This document shows positions 7,790 through 16,479 of a stretch of 64,000 nt of DNA, in pieces. Made by a program: the position numbers and the translations under genes. This DNA is from Clostridia bacterium (GTDB lineage: Bacteria > Bacillota > Clostridia > Oscillospirales > CAG-272): assembly GCA_017420755.1 (NCBI GenBank), contig JAFQOG010000028.1, positions 62,001 to 126,000 of the forward strand, read 5' to 3'. The notes under the pieces are model-generated. The model saw nothing but the letters and a program-made list of their open reading frames with translations, did no database searches and was not told the origin of the DNA. Every line of letters begins with the position of its first letter. Position 1 is the first letter of the stretch.

Positions 7790-9124
7790 ATGGATAAATC
7801 TCTTGATATCTTAAAGGACAAAAGGATTACCTTAGTTGGATATGGGCTTTCAAACAAGGCACTTGGCGATTATTTTATTAAAAATAAAATAAAATTTACT
7901 GTTAGAGATTTAAAAAAGGTGGATTTGCCGAGTGGAATAAGTGGCTTTTTTGGAGAATCATATCTTGATATTTGTGAGGACGTTATATTTCGTTCGCCTT
8001 CCGTTCACCCATCTGTTTTTCCAATGGATAAAACGGTTCTATCAGAAATTTCTTTTAGCCTTGAAATGTCAAAAGGCAAAAAAATTGGCATTACAGGCTC
8101 GGACGGAAAAACCACCACATCAACTCTTGTTCATAAGATTTTAGAAAAGGAAGCTAAATCCTATTTGGCAGGGAACATTGGCGCGCCTCTTATTGATTAT
8201 TTTGACAAAATAAAAGAAGAGGATTTTGTCGTTTGTGAGCTTTCCTCATTTCAGCTTTATGACTATACGCCAAGTCTTGACTGTGCGGTCGTAACAGGAA
8301 TTAGCCAAAACCATCTTGATTGGCACACATCAATGGCAGATTATATGTTTGCCAAAAGGAATATTTTAAAAAAGGCAAAAAGAGCAGTGGTTAATTACGA
8401 TTCATCGTATCGTGAGTTCTTTACACACCAAAATATAACGTATTTTTCCCTTTCTAATCTTGAAAATTTAGTTGGCAGGGGCGAAAGCTACACATATATT
8501 AAAGACGGCTTTGTTTACTATAATAGGCAAAGGCTTTTTCCACTCGATTTTATAAAAATCAAGGGTAGATACAATATTTTAAACGTCTTGGGGGCACTCA
8601 GTGTAGCTATTGATTTCGCTTCGCTTGACTCGGTTATAGAAGCTGTCAAGGAGTTTGAGGGCGTTTGTCATCGTGCTGAGACGGTTGCAAAAGTCGGCGG
8701 TGTTGAATTTGTTGATTCATCAATTGACTCAACCCCAACGCGCACAAAAAATACACTTTCAGCGTTTAAAAGGGATAAAAGCGTGGTCATTATGGGAGGG
8801 TATGACAAAAACCTTTCCTATGACTCTTTAAAAGACACCTTGAACGGACTCAAGTGCGCTGTTTTGCTCGGTGAAAATCGAGAAAAAATATATAAGGCTA
8901 TAAATGGTAGCCCCAAAAAAATTATAATAGTAAATGATATTTTTGAAGCGACAAGGGTCGCATATAAGGAGGCATCATACGGTGACTTTGTCATTCTTTC
9001 CCCAGCCTCCGCAAGCTTTGATATGTTTAAAAGCTATAAGGAAAGAGCAGAAAAATTTAAGGAAGCAATAAGAGGTTTGGAAAATGAAAAAGATAAAGGA
9101 AATTTTAAACGCCTTATTAAGTAG
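7790..9124 (+). CDS. murD: UDP-N-acetylmuramoyl-L-alanine--D-glutamate ligase
   Basis: 444-residue Mur ligase that adds D-glutamate to UDP-MurNAc-L-Ala in the cytoplasm. Visible are the N-terminal Rossmann motif LVGYGLSN, the P-loop TGSDGKTTT (102-110), ELSSFQLYD, NHLDWH, the Clostridia-type MurD motif DSTPTRT, and the C-terminal-domain IMGGYDKN and LSPASASFDMF. All are MurD-specific rather than MurC/E/F. AAGGAGAG precedes the ATG. Its last 41 bp overlap the start of the first M42 peptidase, which implies coupled translation. Confidence 0.94.
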   Translation: MDKSLDILKDKRITLVGYGLSNKALGDYFIKNKIKFTVRDLKKVDLPSGISGFFGESYLDICEDVIFRSPSVHPSVFPMDKTVLSEISFSLEMSKGKKIGITGSDGKTTTSTLVHKILEKEAKSYLAGNIGAPLIDYFDKIKEEDFVVCELSSFQLYDYTPSLDCAVVTGISQNHLDWHTSMADYMFAKRNILKKAKRAVVNYDSSYREFFTHQNITYFSLSNLENLVGRGESYTYIKDGFVYYNRQRLFPLDFIKIKGRYNILNVLGALSVAIDFASLDSVIEAVKEFEGVCHRAETVAKVGGVEFVDSSIDSTPTRTKNTLSAFKRDKSVVIMGGYDKNLSYDSLKDTLNGLKCAVLLGENREKIYKAINGSPKKIIIVNDIFEATRVAYKEASYGDFVILSPASASFDMFKSYKERAEKFKEAIRGLENEKDKGNFKRLIK

Positions 9125-10112
9125 CAATACTCCGACAGGATTTGAGTTTTATGGCAATGATACAATCAAATCCTTGGCAGAGGGCATTTTTGACGAGATA
9201 AAAACCGATAGCGTCGGCAACTTTTTACTTGTAAAAAAATCAAGCAAGCAAAACGCAAAAAAGCTTCTTATTGATGCTCATTACGATACCGTTGGACTTA
9301 TGGTTACAGGTGTTTTCAAGGGTGGATTTTTAAGCGTAACACAGCTTGGCGGACTTGACACAAGTGTTTTGCCCTCCACCGAGGTTACTGTCCTTGGCAA
9401 GGAGAATGTTTATGGTATTATAACCTCAACCCCTCCACATCTAAAAAAGGGCGAATCAAAATCTCCAAAAATGGATGAGCTTTATGTTGATACAGGCTAT
9501 TCCAAGGAAAAGCTTTCAGAGCTTGTTTCAATAGGCGACCCAATAATATATAGAAACAAGGTTGACTATATAAATGGTGATTACGTAACAAGTGCATATC
9601 TTGATGATAAGGCTTGTCTTTGCGCCTTAATTTACGCAGCTTCCCAAATGGATAAGGACAAAATGGAATTTGACCTTTATTTAACAGCATCTGCACAAGA
9701 GGAAACAGGAAAGAGCGCGGTTGCAAGACTTACCTTTGATTTGGAGCCTGATTTAGCAGTTGTGACAGATGTTAATTTTGCAAGGACAGAAAAGGACGAT
9801 TCCTTTGACTGTATTGAGGCCGGCAAGGGTGCATCCTTTGATATTTCAGCAGTAACTGATAGAAAAATTACTAAAAATATTATGAAATATCTAACAAGCG
9901 AGGGCGTTGGATACCAATGCTCCTGCGAGCCGTCACGCACATCAACCAACGCAGACTATGTTTCCATAAGCGGAAACGGAATTCCAACCGTGCTTATAAG
10001 TGTGCCACTTAAATCGATGCACACACCAAGCGAAACAGTAAATTTGAACGATATAAAATCCCTTTCCGATGTCTTGGTTAAGATATCGTATAACGATAAG
10101 ATTTTAAATTAA
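9084..10112 (+). CDS. M42 family metallo-aminopeptidase, first of three
   Basis: 342-residue cytosolic M42 peptidase (TET/glutamyl-aminopeptidase-like, two metal ions). Ligands are recognisable: His in IDAHYDTVG, Asp in YLDDKA, the Glu pair in SAQEETG, Asp in VVTDV and the late His in SMHTPSE. The HYDTVG sequence departs from the usual HMDEIG, so this is the most divergent of the three tandem copies. It starts inside the murD end with GAGG eight bases before the ATG. M42 enzymes form dodecameric tetrahedra that trim short peptides. Peptide recycling or nutrition is likely, but specificity is not readable. Confidence 0.88.
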   Translation: MKKIKEILNALLSSNTPTGFEFYGNDTIKSLAEGIFDEIKTDSVGNFLLVKKSSKQNAKKLLIDAHYDTVGLMVTGVFKGGFLSVTQLGGLDTSVLPSTEVTVLGKENVYGIITSTPPHLKKGESKSPKMDELYVDTGYSKEKLSELVSIGDPIIYRNKVDYINGDYVTSAYLDDKACLCALIYAASQMDKDKMEFDLYLTASAQEETGKSAVARLTFDLEPDLAVVTDVNFARTEKDDSFDCIEAGKGASFDISAVTDRKITKNIMKYLTSEGVGYQCSCEPSRTSTNADYVSISGNGIPTVLISVPLKSMHTPSETVNLNDIKSLSDVLVKISYNDKILN

Positions 10113-10124
10113 GAGAGGGCGAAA

Positions 10125-11159
10125 ATGAAAGAATTACTAAACAAGCTTTCTCTTGAATTTGGACCAAGCGGATGCGAGGACAGGGTAAGAGAAGCGATAA
10201 AAGAAGAAATAAAAGACTATATAGTGGGCAAGGAAAGCTTTGTTGACCCACTTGGCAACTATATAATTCACATAGGTGGAAATGGTCCTAAGCTTATGAT
10301 AAGCGCACATATGGACGAGGTTGGCTTTATGGTGAAGGGCATAACCGACGAGGGACTTTTAAAATTCGGTACGGTCGGTGGTATTGACCCAATATGCTTA
10401 GGTGCAAAGCGTGTAATTTCCGAGAGTGGTGTAAGGGGTAATATTGTAATGAAGCCAATACACTTGCTTTCTCCAAGTGAGCGTGGACAAGCCCCTAAGA
10501 TTAAAAATCTTTCAATAGACATAGGCGCAAGCACAAAAAAAGAGGCAGAAGAATTGACCTTTGTTGGTGATTATTTCACCTTCGACTCTGATTACGTTGA
10601 GTATGGAGAGGGCTTTATTAAGGGTAAGGCGCTTGATGACCGTCTTGGATGTGCTATTATGTGCCAGCTCATAAAGGACATATATGAAGGAAAAATTGAG
10701 CCAAAATACGATACATATTTTGCCTTTACCACACGTGAGGAAATCGGATATTCCGGCGCTTATGGTGCGAGCATGAGGATAAGACCACAATACGCAATAG
10801 TAATTGAATCAAAGGCTGTTGCTGACATTTATGGGGTTGATGAGGATTCAGAGGTTGCAAGGCTGGGCGATGGTGTTATTATTTCCTTTGCCGATAGAGG
10901 TGCAATATACGACCACACATTTGTTAAGCACATAAAGGCAATAGCTGACAAAAACGAAATTAAAAATCAAACCAACAGATATATCTCCGGTGGCAATGAC
11001 TCAATGCACATTCAAAAGAACGCAGAGGGCGCAAGAGTTTCTACCTTGTCCTGTGCATCAAGATATATCCATTCTCAAAGCGACGTTATCCACGAGGATG
11101 ACCTTTTCGCTACTTATGAAACGGTGAAAGAGGTGTTAAAAAATGATAGACCTAATTAA
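10125..11159 (+). CDS. M42 family metallo-aminopeptidase, second of three
   Basis: 344 residues. The motifs are the His in SAHMDEVGFMV, the bridging Asp in ALDDRLG, the catalytic/metal Glu pair in TREEIGYSGA, a Glu at the fourth ligand position (VIESKA, where many relatives have Asp) and the last His in YIHSQSD. It has GAGAGGG before the ATG and lies 12 bp after the first copy. The third copy overlaps its end by 17 bp, so all three should be made together and could co-assemble. Confidence 0.92.
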   Translation: MKELLNKLSLEFGPSGCEDRVREAIKEEIKDYIVGKESFVDPLGNYIIHIGGNGPKLMISAHMDEVGFMVKGITDEGLLKFGTVGGIDPICLGAKRVISESGVRGNIVMKPIHLLSPSERGQAPKIKNLSIDIGASTKKEAEELTFVGDYFTFDSDYVEYGEGFIKGKALDDRLGCAIMCQLIKDIYEGKIEPKYDTYFAFTTREEIGYSGAYGASMRIRPQYAIVIESKAVADIYGVDEDSEVARLGDGVIISFADRGAIYDHTFVKHIKAIADKNEIKNQTNRYISGGNDSMHIQKNAEGARVSTLSCASRYIHSQSDVIHEDDLFATYETVKEVLKNDRPN

Positions 11160-12117
11160 GAAGCTTATGCTTACTCCCTCGGTTTCTGGCAGAGAGGAAA
11201 AGATAAGAGAGGTAATAAAGAACGAGGTTTTGCCTTACGCTGACGAGGTTTATACCGATAATATGGGCAACCTTATTGCAAGAAAAAAGGGCAACGGCAA
11301 AAAAATAATGTTCTGCGCCCATATGGACGAAATCGGCTTTTTTGTAACCGGCATTGGAAGCAACGGAAATATAAATGTTAGTCCCGTTGGCGGAATCAAT
11401 GCTTTAAGTGCCACATTTCAGGATGTAATTAGCGAAAATGGCGTTTGTGGCATTTTGGCAACTAACTCCTCAAAGGAGCTTCCAAAGTACGAAAAGCTAT
11501 ATATTGATATCGGTGCAAAGACCAAAAAGCAGGCAGAGAAGAAGGTTCAAATTGGAGATTTCTTCGTTTGCGTGCCGAAATTCAAAAAGCTACTAAACCA
11601 AAGATATGTAGGACGCCCATTTGATGATAGAATCGGATGCGCAATTCTTTGCGAAGCTATAAAGCAAGTGAATAGCGATAATGATTTATACTTTGTTTTC
11701 TCAGTTCAAGAGGAGGTTGGCTCACGTGGCTCAAAGCCAGCAACCTTTGCAATAGCGCCAGATATTGGCATTGCTCTTGACGTTACAGCAACGGCGGAGA
11801 AGGACGGCGATTCGTCAATGGATGTTAAACTTGGCGCCGGATGCACAATCAAAATCAAGGACCCAAGTGTTATTTCATCTCCTGAGCTTGTAAAGGAAAT
11901 GAGAAAAATAGCAGAAAACGAGAAAATCAAATATCAAAACGAGATTTTGCCATTCGGTGGCACAGATGCCTCGGTTATGCAAATTGCTGGCAAGGGTGCA
12001 AGAGTCAGCGTTATTTCAATCCCATCATCATTTATCCACACAAGCTGTGAAATGATTGATATGGGCGACGTTAAGGAAGCGCTTAAGCTTACAGTTGCAC
12101 TTGCAAATAAACTTTAA
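11143..12117 (+). CDS. M42 family metallo-aminopeptidase, third of three
   Basis: 324 residues with the complete canonical set: CAHMDEIGFFV, PFDDRIG, SVQEEVGSRG, Asp in IALDVT and His in FIHTSCE. The EEVGSRG form matches characterised M42 aminopeptidases best of the three. It starts within the end of the second copy, with GAGGTG before the ATG. Substrate preference cannot be read from sequence. Confidence 0.93.
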   Translation: MIDLIKKLMLTPSVSGREEKIREVIKNEVLPYADEVYTDNMGNLIARKKGNGKKIMFCAHMDEIGFFVTGIGSNGNINVSPVGGINALSATFQDVISENGVCGILATNSSKELPKYEKLYIDIGAKTKKQAEKKVQIGDFFVCVPKFKKLLNQRYVGRPFDDRIGCAILCEAIKQVNSDNDLYFVFSVQEEVGSRGSKPATFAIAPDIGIALDVTATAEKDGDSSMDVKLGAGCTIKIKDPSVISSPELVKEMRKIAENEKIKYQNEILPFGGTDASVMQIAGKGARVSVISIPSSFIHTSCEMIDMGDVKEALKLTVALANKL

Positions 12118-12130
12118 GGACGGAATAAAA

Positions 12131-12781
12131 ATGAAAAGAATAATAGCTCTTATTTTGTGTGTTATTTCATTATCACTTGTTTTAGTTGCTTGTGGCAATG
12201 GTGATAACGCACCCAAGGGAATGAAAAGGGCAAATGCCGATTCCAAGATTTATACGCTTTATGTGCCGGAGGACTGGGTTGAAATTGACAATGGAACAGA
12301 TATGGCATTCGTTCAGGCTCAAGCGTCAAGCGTGACGGGGAACTCAAATCTTCAACCGGAAAGCGTTAATGCTATGGCGTGGCCAATCAGCGAATCAATT
12401 CTTAAAAATACTGAATTAAGCCCAGAGGATAAGATTGCAAAGGCTTATGAGGCATATCTTGCTGACTATAAATCCCAGCTCGGAAGTAATTTCTCCGAGG
12501 CTTCAGAAATTGTAGAAACTGAGTCCGTTCGCGAGGATGGAAAAACCTATGTTTTCACCGCAAAGCAAATCGGAATTTACTGGAAATATTATATGAATGT
12601 TATAGTTAGCGGTGGCTACTACTATGTTGTTACCTTTAATTTCCCTCAGAAAAACCTTACAGAGGATAAGGAAAATGGTGGATTTAAGGAAACCATTGGA
12701 GTTGAAAACGCAACCTTTGCAGACGGTGAATATAAGGAATCAATGGACGAAATAATGAAAGAGTTTAAAACTCACGGCTGA
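12131..12781 (+). CDS. lipoprotein of unknown function, possibly PsbP-like
   Basis: 216 residues. The start is set by AAGGACGG before ATG 12131. A positively charged N-terminus and hydrophobic stretch end in the lipobox LVAC, so it should be lipid-anchored outside the membrane. The mature part contains YTLYVPEDWVEID, an alternation of aromatic strands (KYYMNVIVSGGYYYVVTFN) and a terminal helix, a pattern that resembles PsbP/DUF1795-type folds. That resemblance is a guess. It lies between the M42 genes and the cysteine desulfurase and gives no clear functional link. Confidence 0.8.
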   Translation: MKRIIALILCVISLSLVLVACGNGDNAPKGMKRANADSKIYTLYVPEDWVEIDNGTDMAFVQAQASSVTGNSNLQPESVNAMAWPISESILKNTELSPEDKIAKAYEAYLADYKSQLGSNFSEASEIVETESVREDGKTYVFTAKQIGIYWKYYMNVIVSGGYYYVVTFNFPQKNLTEDKENGGFKETIGVENATFADGEYKESMDEIMKEFKTHG

Positions 12782-12782
12782 T

Positions 12783-13946
12783 ATGGAAATAGTATATTTT
12801 GACAATAGCGCCACCACCAAAATGAGTGAGGGTGCAAAAAAGAAAATGTTGGATGTGGCAAGTGAGCATTTTGGAAATCCATCATCCCTGCACGCAATCG
12901 GCTTAGATGCCGAGAAGGAAATAACAAGAGCGCGTAATATAATTGCCAAAAGCTTAGGCGAAATACGTGCAACCAAAAACGAGATAGTTTTCACCTCGGG
13001 CGGTACGGAATCAAATAACATCGCTATCTTGGGCTCTGTTTTTTCTAAAAAGAGAAAGGGTAATGAAAAAATATTGACCACTGTTGGTGAGCATGCCTCG
13101 GTTGAGGAGCCTCTTGTATATTTAGAAAAAATGGGCTATAATATCGTGCGTGTTCCAACCAAAAACGGAGAAATCGACCTTGAATTTCTTAGAAAAAATG
13201 CGAGTGGCGCGATTTTGGCTACATTTATGCACGTCAACAATGAAACAGGCGCACTTTATGATGTTAAAAGAGCGTTTGAAATTGTAAAAGAGTGTTCACC
13301 GGATGCTGTTTTGCACTCTGACTGTGTGCAGTCGTATTTGAAGGTTAAATTTACAAAAAAATCACTCGGAGCTGACTTAATTTCGGTAAGCGCACATAAG
13401 GTGAACGGCCCTAAGGGCGTGGGCGCGCTTTATGTTAGCCCTGAGATAATAAAGGCAAAGAAAATTTCACCACTGTTCTTTGGTGGTGGACAAGAGTCGG
13501 GGCTTCGCTCTGGCACGGAAAACGTATATTCAATTTGCGCCTTCGCCGAGGCTGTTTCCGAGCATATGAATGCTTTTTCCGAAAACACCTCAAAAATGGC
13601 AGAATTAAAGGAATATATAATAGAAAAATTAAGAGAAATTGATGGAATTAAGCTGAATTTACCAAATGTAAGCGCTCCACATATAATCAATGTGGCAGTT
13701 TTAGGAATTAGGAGCGAAACCGTGCTTCACCACCTATCATCAAAGGGCGTTTATGTTTCAAGTGGCTCAGCTTGCTCGTCAAACTCTCAAAAAAAGACAA
13801 GCCGCGCGCTTCTTGGCTTTGGTCTTGAAGAAAACGTGATTGATTCGTCAATTAGAATTTCGTTATCCTATCAGAACACAAAAGAGGAAGCAGATATTTT
13901 AATCGACGCAATAAAAGACGCAAAATTAAAGTTAGTAAAAAGATAA
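12783..13946 (+). CDS. cysteine desulfurase (NifS/IscS family)
   Basis: 387-residue PLP enzyme that moves sulfur from cysteine to Fe-S or thio-tRNA acceptors. Motifs are YFDNSATTKMS at the start, TSGGTESNN, SAHKVNGPKGVGALY with the PLP lysine, GGGQESGLRSGTEN, and the mobile loop SGSACSSNS with the catalytic Cys. No IscU partner is adjacent. MnmA, a typical sulfur user, is encoded at 39160-40227, so a role in tRNA thiolation is possible. It starts 1 bp after the lipoprotein stop. Confidence 0.94.
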   Translation: MEIVYFDNSATTKMSEGAKKKMLDVASEHFGNPSSLHAIGLDAEKEITRARNIIAKSLGEIRATKNEIVFTSGGTESNNIAILGSVFSKKRKGNEKILTTVGEHASVEEPLVYLEKMGYNIVRVPTKNGEIDLEFLRKNASGAILATFMHVNNETGALYDVKRAFEIVKECSPDAVLHSDCVQSYLKVKFTKKSLGADLISVSAHKVNGPKGVGALYVSPEIIKAKKISPLFFGGGQESGLRSGTENVYSICAFAEAVSEHMNAFSENTSKMAELKEYIIEKLREIDGIKLNLPNVSAPHIINVAVLGIRSETVLHHLSSKGVYVSSGSACSSNSQKKTSRALLGFGLEENVIDSSIRISLSYQNTKEEADILIDAIKDAKLKLVKR

Positions 13947-13958
13947 GGAGAGAAAGAC

Positions 13959-15086
13959 GTGAATTTTGATTTAAGCGTACTCTGGGAAAACGTCGCTGAG
14001 CTTTTCGCAGATGGCGGTTGGAAAATGGTCGTTATGTGGATTATCGGCGGAGTTTTGATTTTCCTTGCCATTAAAAAGGAAATGGAGCCAACACTCCTTT
14101 TGCCAATGGGCTTTGGTGCAATTTTGGTGAACCTACCAAACTCAGGCGCATCTGAGGTTATTGACCACCTGTTTGAAATAGGAATTGATTCCCACGAGCT
14201 ATTCCCGCTAATTTTATTCATAGGTATAGGAGCGATGATTGACTTTGAACCGCTTCTTACAAATCCAAAGCTTATGCTCTTTGGTGCGGCAGCACAATTT
14301 GGTATATTCTTTACCCTTTGCGCATCATCACTTATCGGCTTTGATTTAAAGGATGCAGCGTCAATAGCGATTATAGGTGCGGCAGATGGCCCAACCTCTA
14401 TCTTCGTTGCGAATACGCTCGGCTCTACATACACTGCGGCAATTATGGTCGCGGCATACTCGTATATGGCGCTGGTGCCGGTTGTTCAGCCACCAATTAT
14501 CAAGCTCTGCACAACAAAGAAGGAAAGAAGAATCCGTATGGACTATACGGGCAGAAAGGTTTCAAAGCTTACAAAGATTCTTTTCCCAATAGTTGTTACA
14601 GTTATTGTCGGTCTTGTTGCACCTGACGCAGTTGCCCTTATCGGCTTTTTGATGTTCGGTAACTTGATTCGTGAATGTGGCGTTCTTAACTCACTTTCAG
14701 ACACCGCCCAAAAGGTTCTTGCAAACTTAATCACCATATTCCTCGGTATAACAATCGCATCGAGAATGACAGCAGAGGAATTTTTACAGCCAGCGACCTT
14801 GATTATTATCGGACTTGGTCTTGTTGCGTTTACATTTGATACCTTTGCCGGTGTTATGCTCGCTAAATTTATGAACCTATTTACTAAAAAGAAAATCAAT
14901 CCAATGATTGGTGCAGCAGGAATTTCAGCATTCCCAATGTCTGCGCGTGTTGTACATAAGCTCGGACTTGAGGAGGATAACCAAAACTTCCTTCTTATGC
15001 ACTCAATAGGCGTTAACGTGTCAGGACAGGTTGCCTCTGTTATTGCAGGCGGACTACTCCTATCATTCGTTCAAAAAATGATATAA
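13959..15086 (+). CDS. sodium-translocating decarboxylase beta subunit (OadB/GcdB/MmdB family)
   Basis: 375-residue polytopic membrane protein. The family parts are EMEPTLLLPMGFGAILVNLP, LFPLILFIGIGAMIDFEPLL with the conserved Asp, IIGAADGPTSIFV with the sodium-site Asp, YSYMALVPVVQPPIIK and GAAGISAFPMSARV. This subunit couples decarboxylation of a biotin-bound carboxylate to sodium export. It starts with GTG behind AAGGAG. The alpha (carboxyltransferase) and biotin subunits are absent from the window; the next gene may supply a gamma-like chain. Substrate (oxaloacetate, methylmalonyl-CoA, glutaconyl-CoA) cannot be told. Confidence 0.93.
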   Translation: MNFDLSVLWENVAELFADGGWKMVVMWIIGGVLIFLAIKKEMEPTLLLPMGFGAILVNLPNSGASEVIDHLFEIGIDSHELFPLILFIGIGAMIDFEPLLTNPKLMLFGAAAQFGIFFTLCASSLIGFDLKDAASIAIIGAADGPTSIFVANTLGSTYTAAIMVAAYSYMALVPVVQPPIIKLCTTKKERRIRMDYTGRKVSKLTKILFPIVVTVIVGLVAPDAVALIGFLMFGNLIRECGVLNSLSDTAQKVLANLITIFLGITIASRMTAEEFLQPATLIIIGLGLVAFTFDTFAGVMLAKFMNLFTKKKINPMIGAAGISAFPMSARVVHKLGLEEDNQNFLLMHSIGVNVSGQVASVIAGGLLLSFVQKMI

Positions 15087-15099
15087 GGGGGTTGGCGAC

Positions 15100-15618
15100 A
15101 TGAAAAAGAGAATTTTAGCAGTAATAATTTTAGCTTTAATGGTTGTATCCGTTTTCGCACTTTCCTCTTGCGGTAAAGGAAAAACAGTTCCTTGTCCTAA
15201 CTGTGAGGGCAACTTGATTGCCGATGAAAGAGAAGGCATTTATGAATGTGATTTAGGTCAAACTCATAGCTTTGATATTTGTGTAAACGAAAATTGCAGA
15301 GAGCCAATAGACAATAGCCCACCTAATAAAAAGGGTGACCCAAAATATTGCTCAGCGTGTGGTACAAGCCAAGAGTCTTGCTATGCTTGTGATGACCCAA
15401 GCGATATTGAAGGAGCTTATTGCTATGCGTGTGGCAAGCAAGTTGTTCGTGATGGAAAGATGCAGTTCAAATTTGACGTTGAAGCACTTGGCGACAGTGC
15501 AATGATTCTTTGTAAGGGTATGCTTGGTATATTTATTGTAACTGGCATAATAATTGCATTTATCCTTGCGTTAAACACAATTGTTGAAAAGATTAGACAG
15601 TCAAAAGAGAATAAATAA
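15100..15618 (+). CDS. zinc-ribbon lipoprotein with OadG-like C-terminal membrane segment
   Basis: 172 residues. A signal sequence ends in the lipobox LSSC (Cys24). Residues 32-111 contain CPNC, CVNENC, CSAC, CYAC and CYAC-type pairs, suggesting two to three zinc ribbons outside the membrane. Residues 136-162 form one hydrophobic helix, CKGMLGIFIVTGIIIAFI, followed by charged EKIRQSKENK. That helix resembles the single helix of decarboxylase gamma subunits (OadG). With OadB ending 13 bp upstream, a gamma-chain role is a reasonable inference. The combination of lipid anchor, zinc ribbons and OadG-like tail is unusual. Confidence 0.7.
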   Translation: MKKRILAVIILALMVVSVFALSSCGKGKTVPCPNCEGNLIADEREGIYECDLGQTHSFDICVNENCREPIDNSPPNKKGDPKYCSACGTSQESCYACDDPSDIEGAYCYACGKQVVRDGKMQFKFDVEALGDSAMILCKGMLGIFIVTGIIIAFILALNTIVEKIRQSKENK

Positions 15619-15621
15619 AAT

Positions 15622-15655
15622 AAAAAACAGACATCTTTATGGTGTCTGTTTTTGC
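15622..15655. terminator. bidirectional intrinsic terminator
   Basis: AACAGACATC and GGTGTCTGTT form a stem with one wobble pair and a TTTAT loop, flanked by A and T runs. It ends the plus-strand operon and also covers the stop of the minus-strand SLOG gene. Confidence 0.85.
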
Positions 15656-16077
15656 ATATTTGCAATATTTATAACTATAAGACCGTTTTTGATTGATTTT
15701 AGTAGCAATTTGTAGGAATTTGAGAATTTTTCTTTTGCATAAACAATAGCACAATGAGAGTTTTTTATAAGCCAATCGTTTCTTTTAGATATAGCAAATT
15801 TGGGCGGAAATTTTTCAAATCCCTGCGGGAAATAGGTGTGGGCTTGATCGCCACTAATGGCAAGCTCGTTTACTTTAGAAAGAATAATTTTATAATTTAC
15901 ATAAGGGTTATTTTCAGAAATTTCATATAGCAAATTTTGCACCATAAAATCAAAATTTCCGTTGTTGCCAATTAAGAAAAGATCAACGCCATCTTCTATA
16001 AATTTATATATTTCAGCCTTTAAATGTTCAAAAACTTCTGGTTGAGCATCTCTGTGCCCGAAAAAAGTACATACCAT
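15637..16077 (-). CDS. SLOG-domain protein (YpsA/DUF1273-like)
   Basis: 146 residues. ATG 16077 is chosen because AGGAG lies six bases ahead; a longer frame to 16227 would run through the operators. The protein begins MVCTFFGHRDAQ and has FIEDGVDLFLIGNNGNFDFMV, the nucleotide-pocket pattern of YpsA-type SLOG proteins (GHR, GxxGxFD). It ends with NGLIVINIANMQ. SLOG domains bind or cleave nucleotides and often act as sensors in stress or defence systems. It is divergent from a small XRE regulator with shared palindromes. Confidence 0.8.
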   Translation of the reverse strand: MVCTFFGHRDAQPEVFEHLKAEIYKFIEDGVDLFLIGNNGNFDFMVQNLLYEISENNPYVNYKIILSKVNELAISGDQAHTYFPQGFEKFPPKFAISKRNDWLIKNSHCAIVYAKEKFSNSYKLLLKSIKNGLIVINIANMQKQTP

Positions 16078-16092
16078 ATTTACTCCTTTTTG

Positions 16093-16158
16093 TGCGATAT
16101 ATGAAATATTATAACACAAAAAGACATAAATTGCGATATATCGCACACGATATATCGT
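16093..16158. promoter_or_regulatory. three CGATATAT operators between the SLOG and XRE genes
   Basis: A perfect 14-bp palindrome TGCGATATATCGCA (16132-16145), a second palindrome ACGATATATCGT (16147-16158) with centres 14 bp apart, and a one-sided copy TGCGATATATGA (16093-16104). A minus-strand -10 box TATAAT (16108-16113) for the SLOG gene lies between them, and the palindromes overlap its -35 region. This looks like the binding site array of the adjacent XRE protein. Confidence 0.75.
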
Positions 16159-16202
16159 TGATTTGGATAAAATAATGGTATAGAAAGAAAAATGGAGGGC
16201 AT

Positions 16203-16445
16203 ATGAACACAAAAGAAGCTGTTGCAAAAAGAATAATAGAGCTTTGCAGAGAAAGAAAAATTGCTACAAATGCCCTTGCTAATTTATCAGGCGTTTCGCC
16301 GTCAACTGTTTATAGTATGCTAAACGAAAAGAGTCAAAACCCTGGAGTTGTTTCTATCAAAAAGCTTTGTGATGGTCTTGATATAAGTTTGAGAGAATTC
16401 TTTGACAGTCCTATATTTGATGAAATTGAACAAGAAATAAAATAA
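16203..16445 (+). CDS. small XRE-family helix-turn-helix regulator
   Basis: 80 residues. The helix-turn-helix is NALANLSGVSPSTVYSMLNE, followed by GVVSIKKLCDGLDISLREFF, the classic Cro/CI fifth-helix ending. There is no sensor domain. GGAGG precedes ATG 16203. It most likely represses its own promoter and the divergent SLOG gene through the CGATATAT palindromes. Confidence 0.9.
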   Translation: MNTKEAVAKRIIELCRERKIATNALANLSGVSPSTVYSMLNEKSQNPGVVSIKKLCDGLDISLREFFDSPIFDEIEQEIK

Positions 16446-16478
16446 AAAGCTTGTGGCGTTGTGCCACAAGCTTTTTTT
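16446..16478. terminator. intrinsic terminator between convergent genes
   Basis: AAGCTTGTGGC/GCCACAAGCTT is a perfect 11-bp stem with loop GTTGT and a T run. It lies between the XRE gene and the minus-strand membrane-protein gene and could serve both. Confidence 0.9.
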
Positions 16479-16479
16479 A

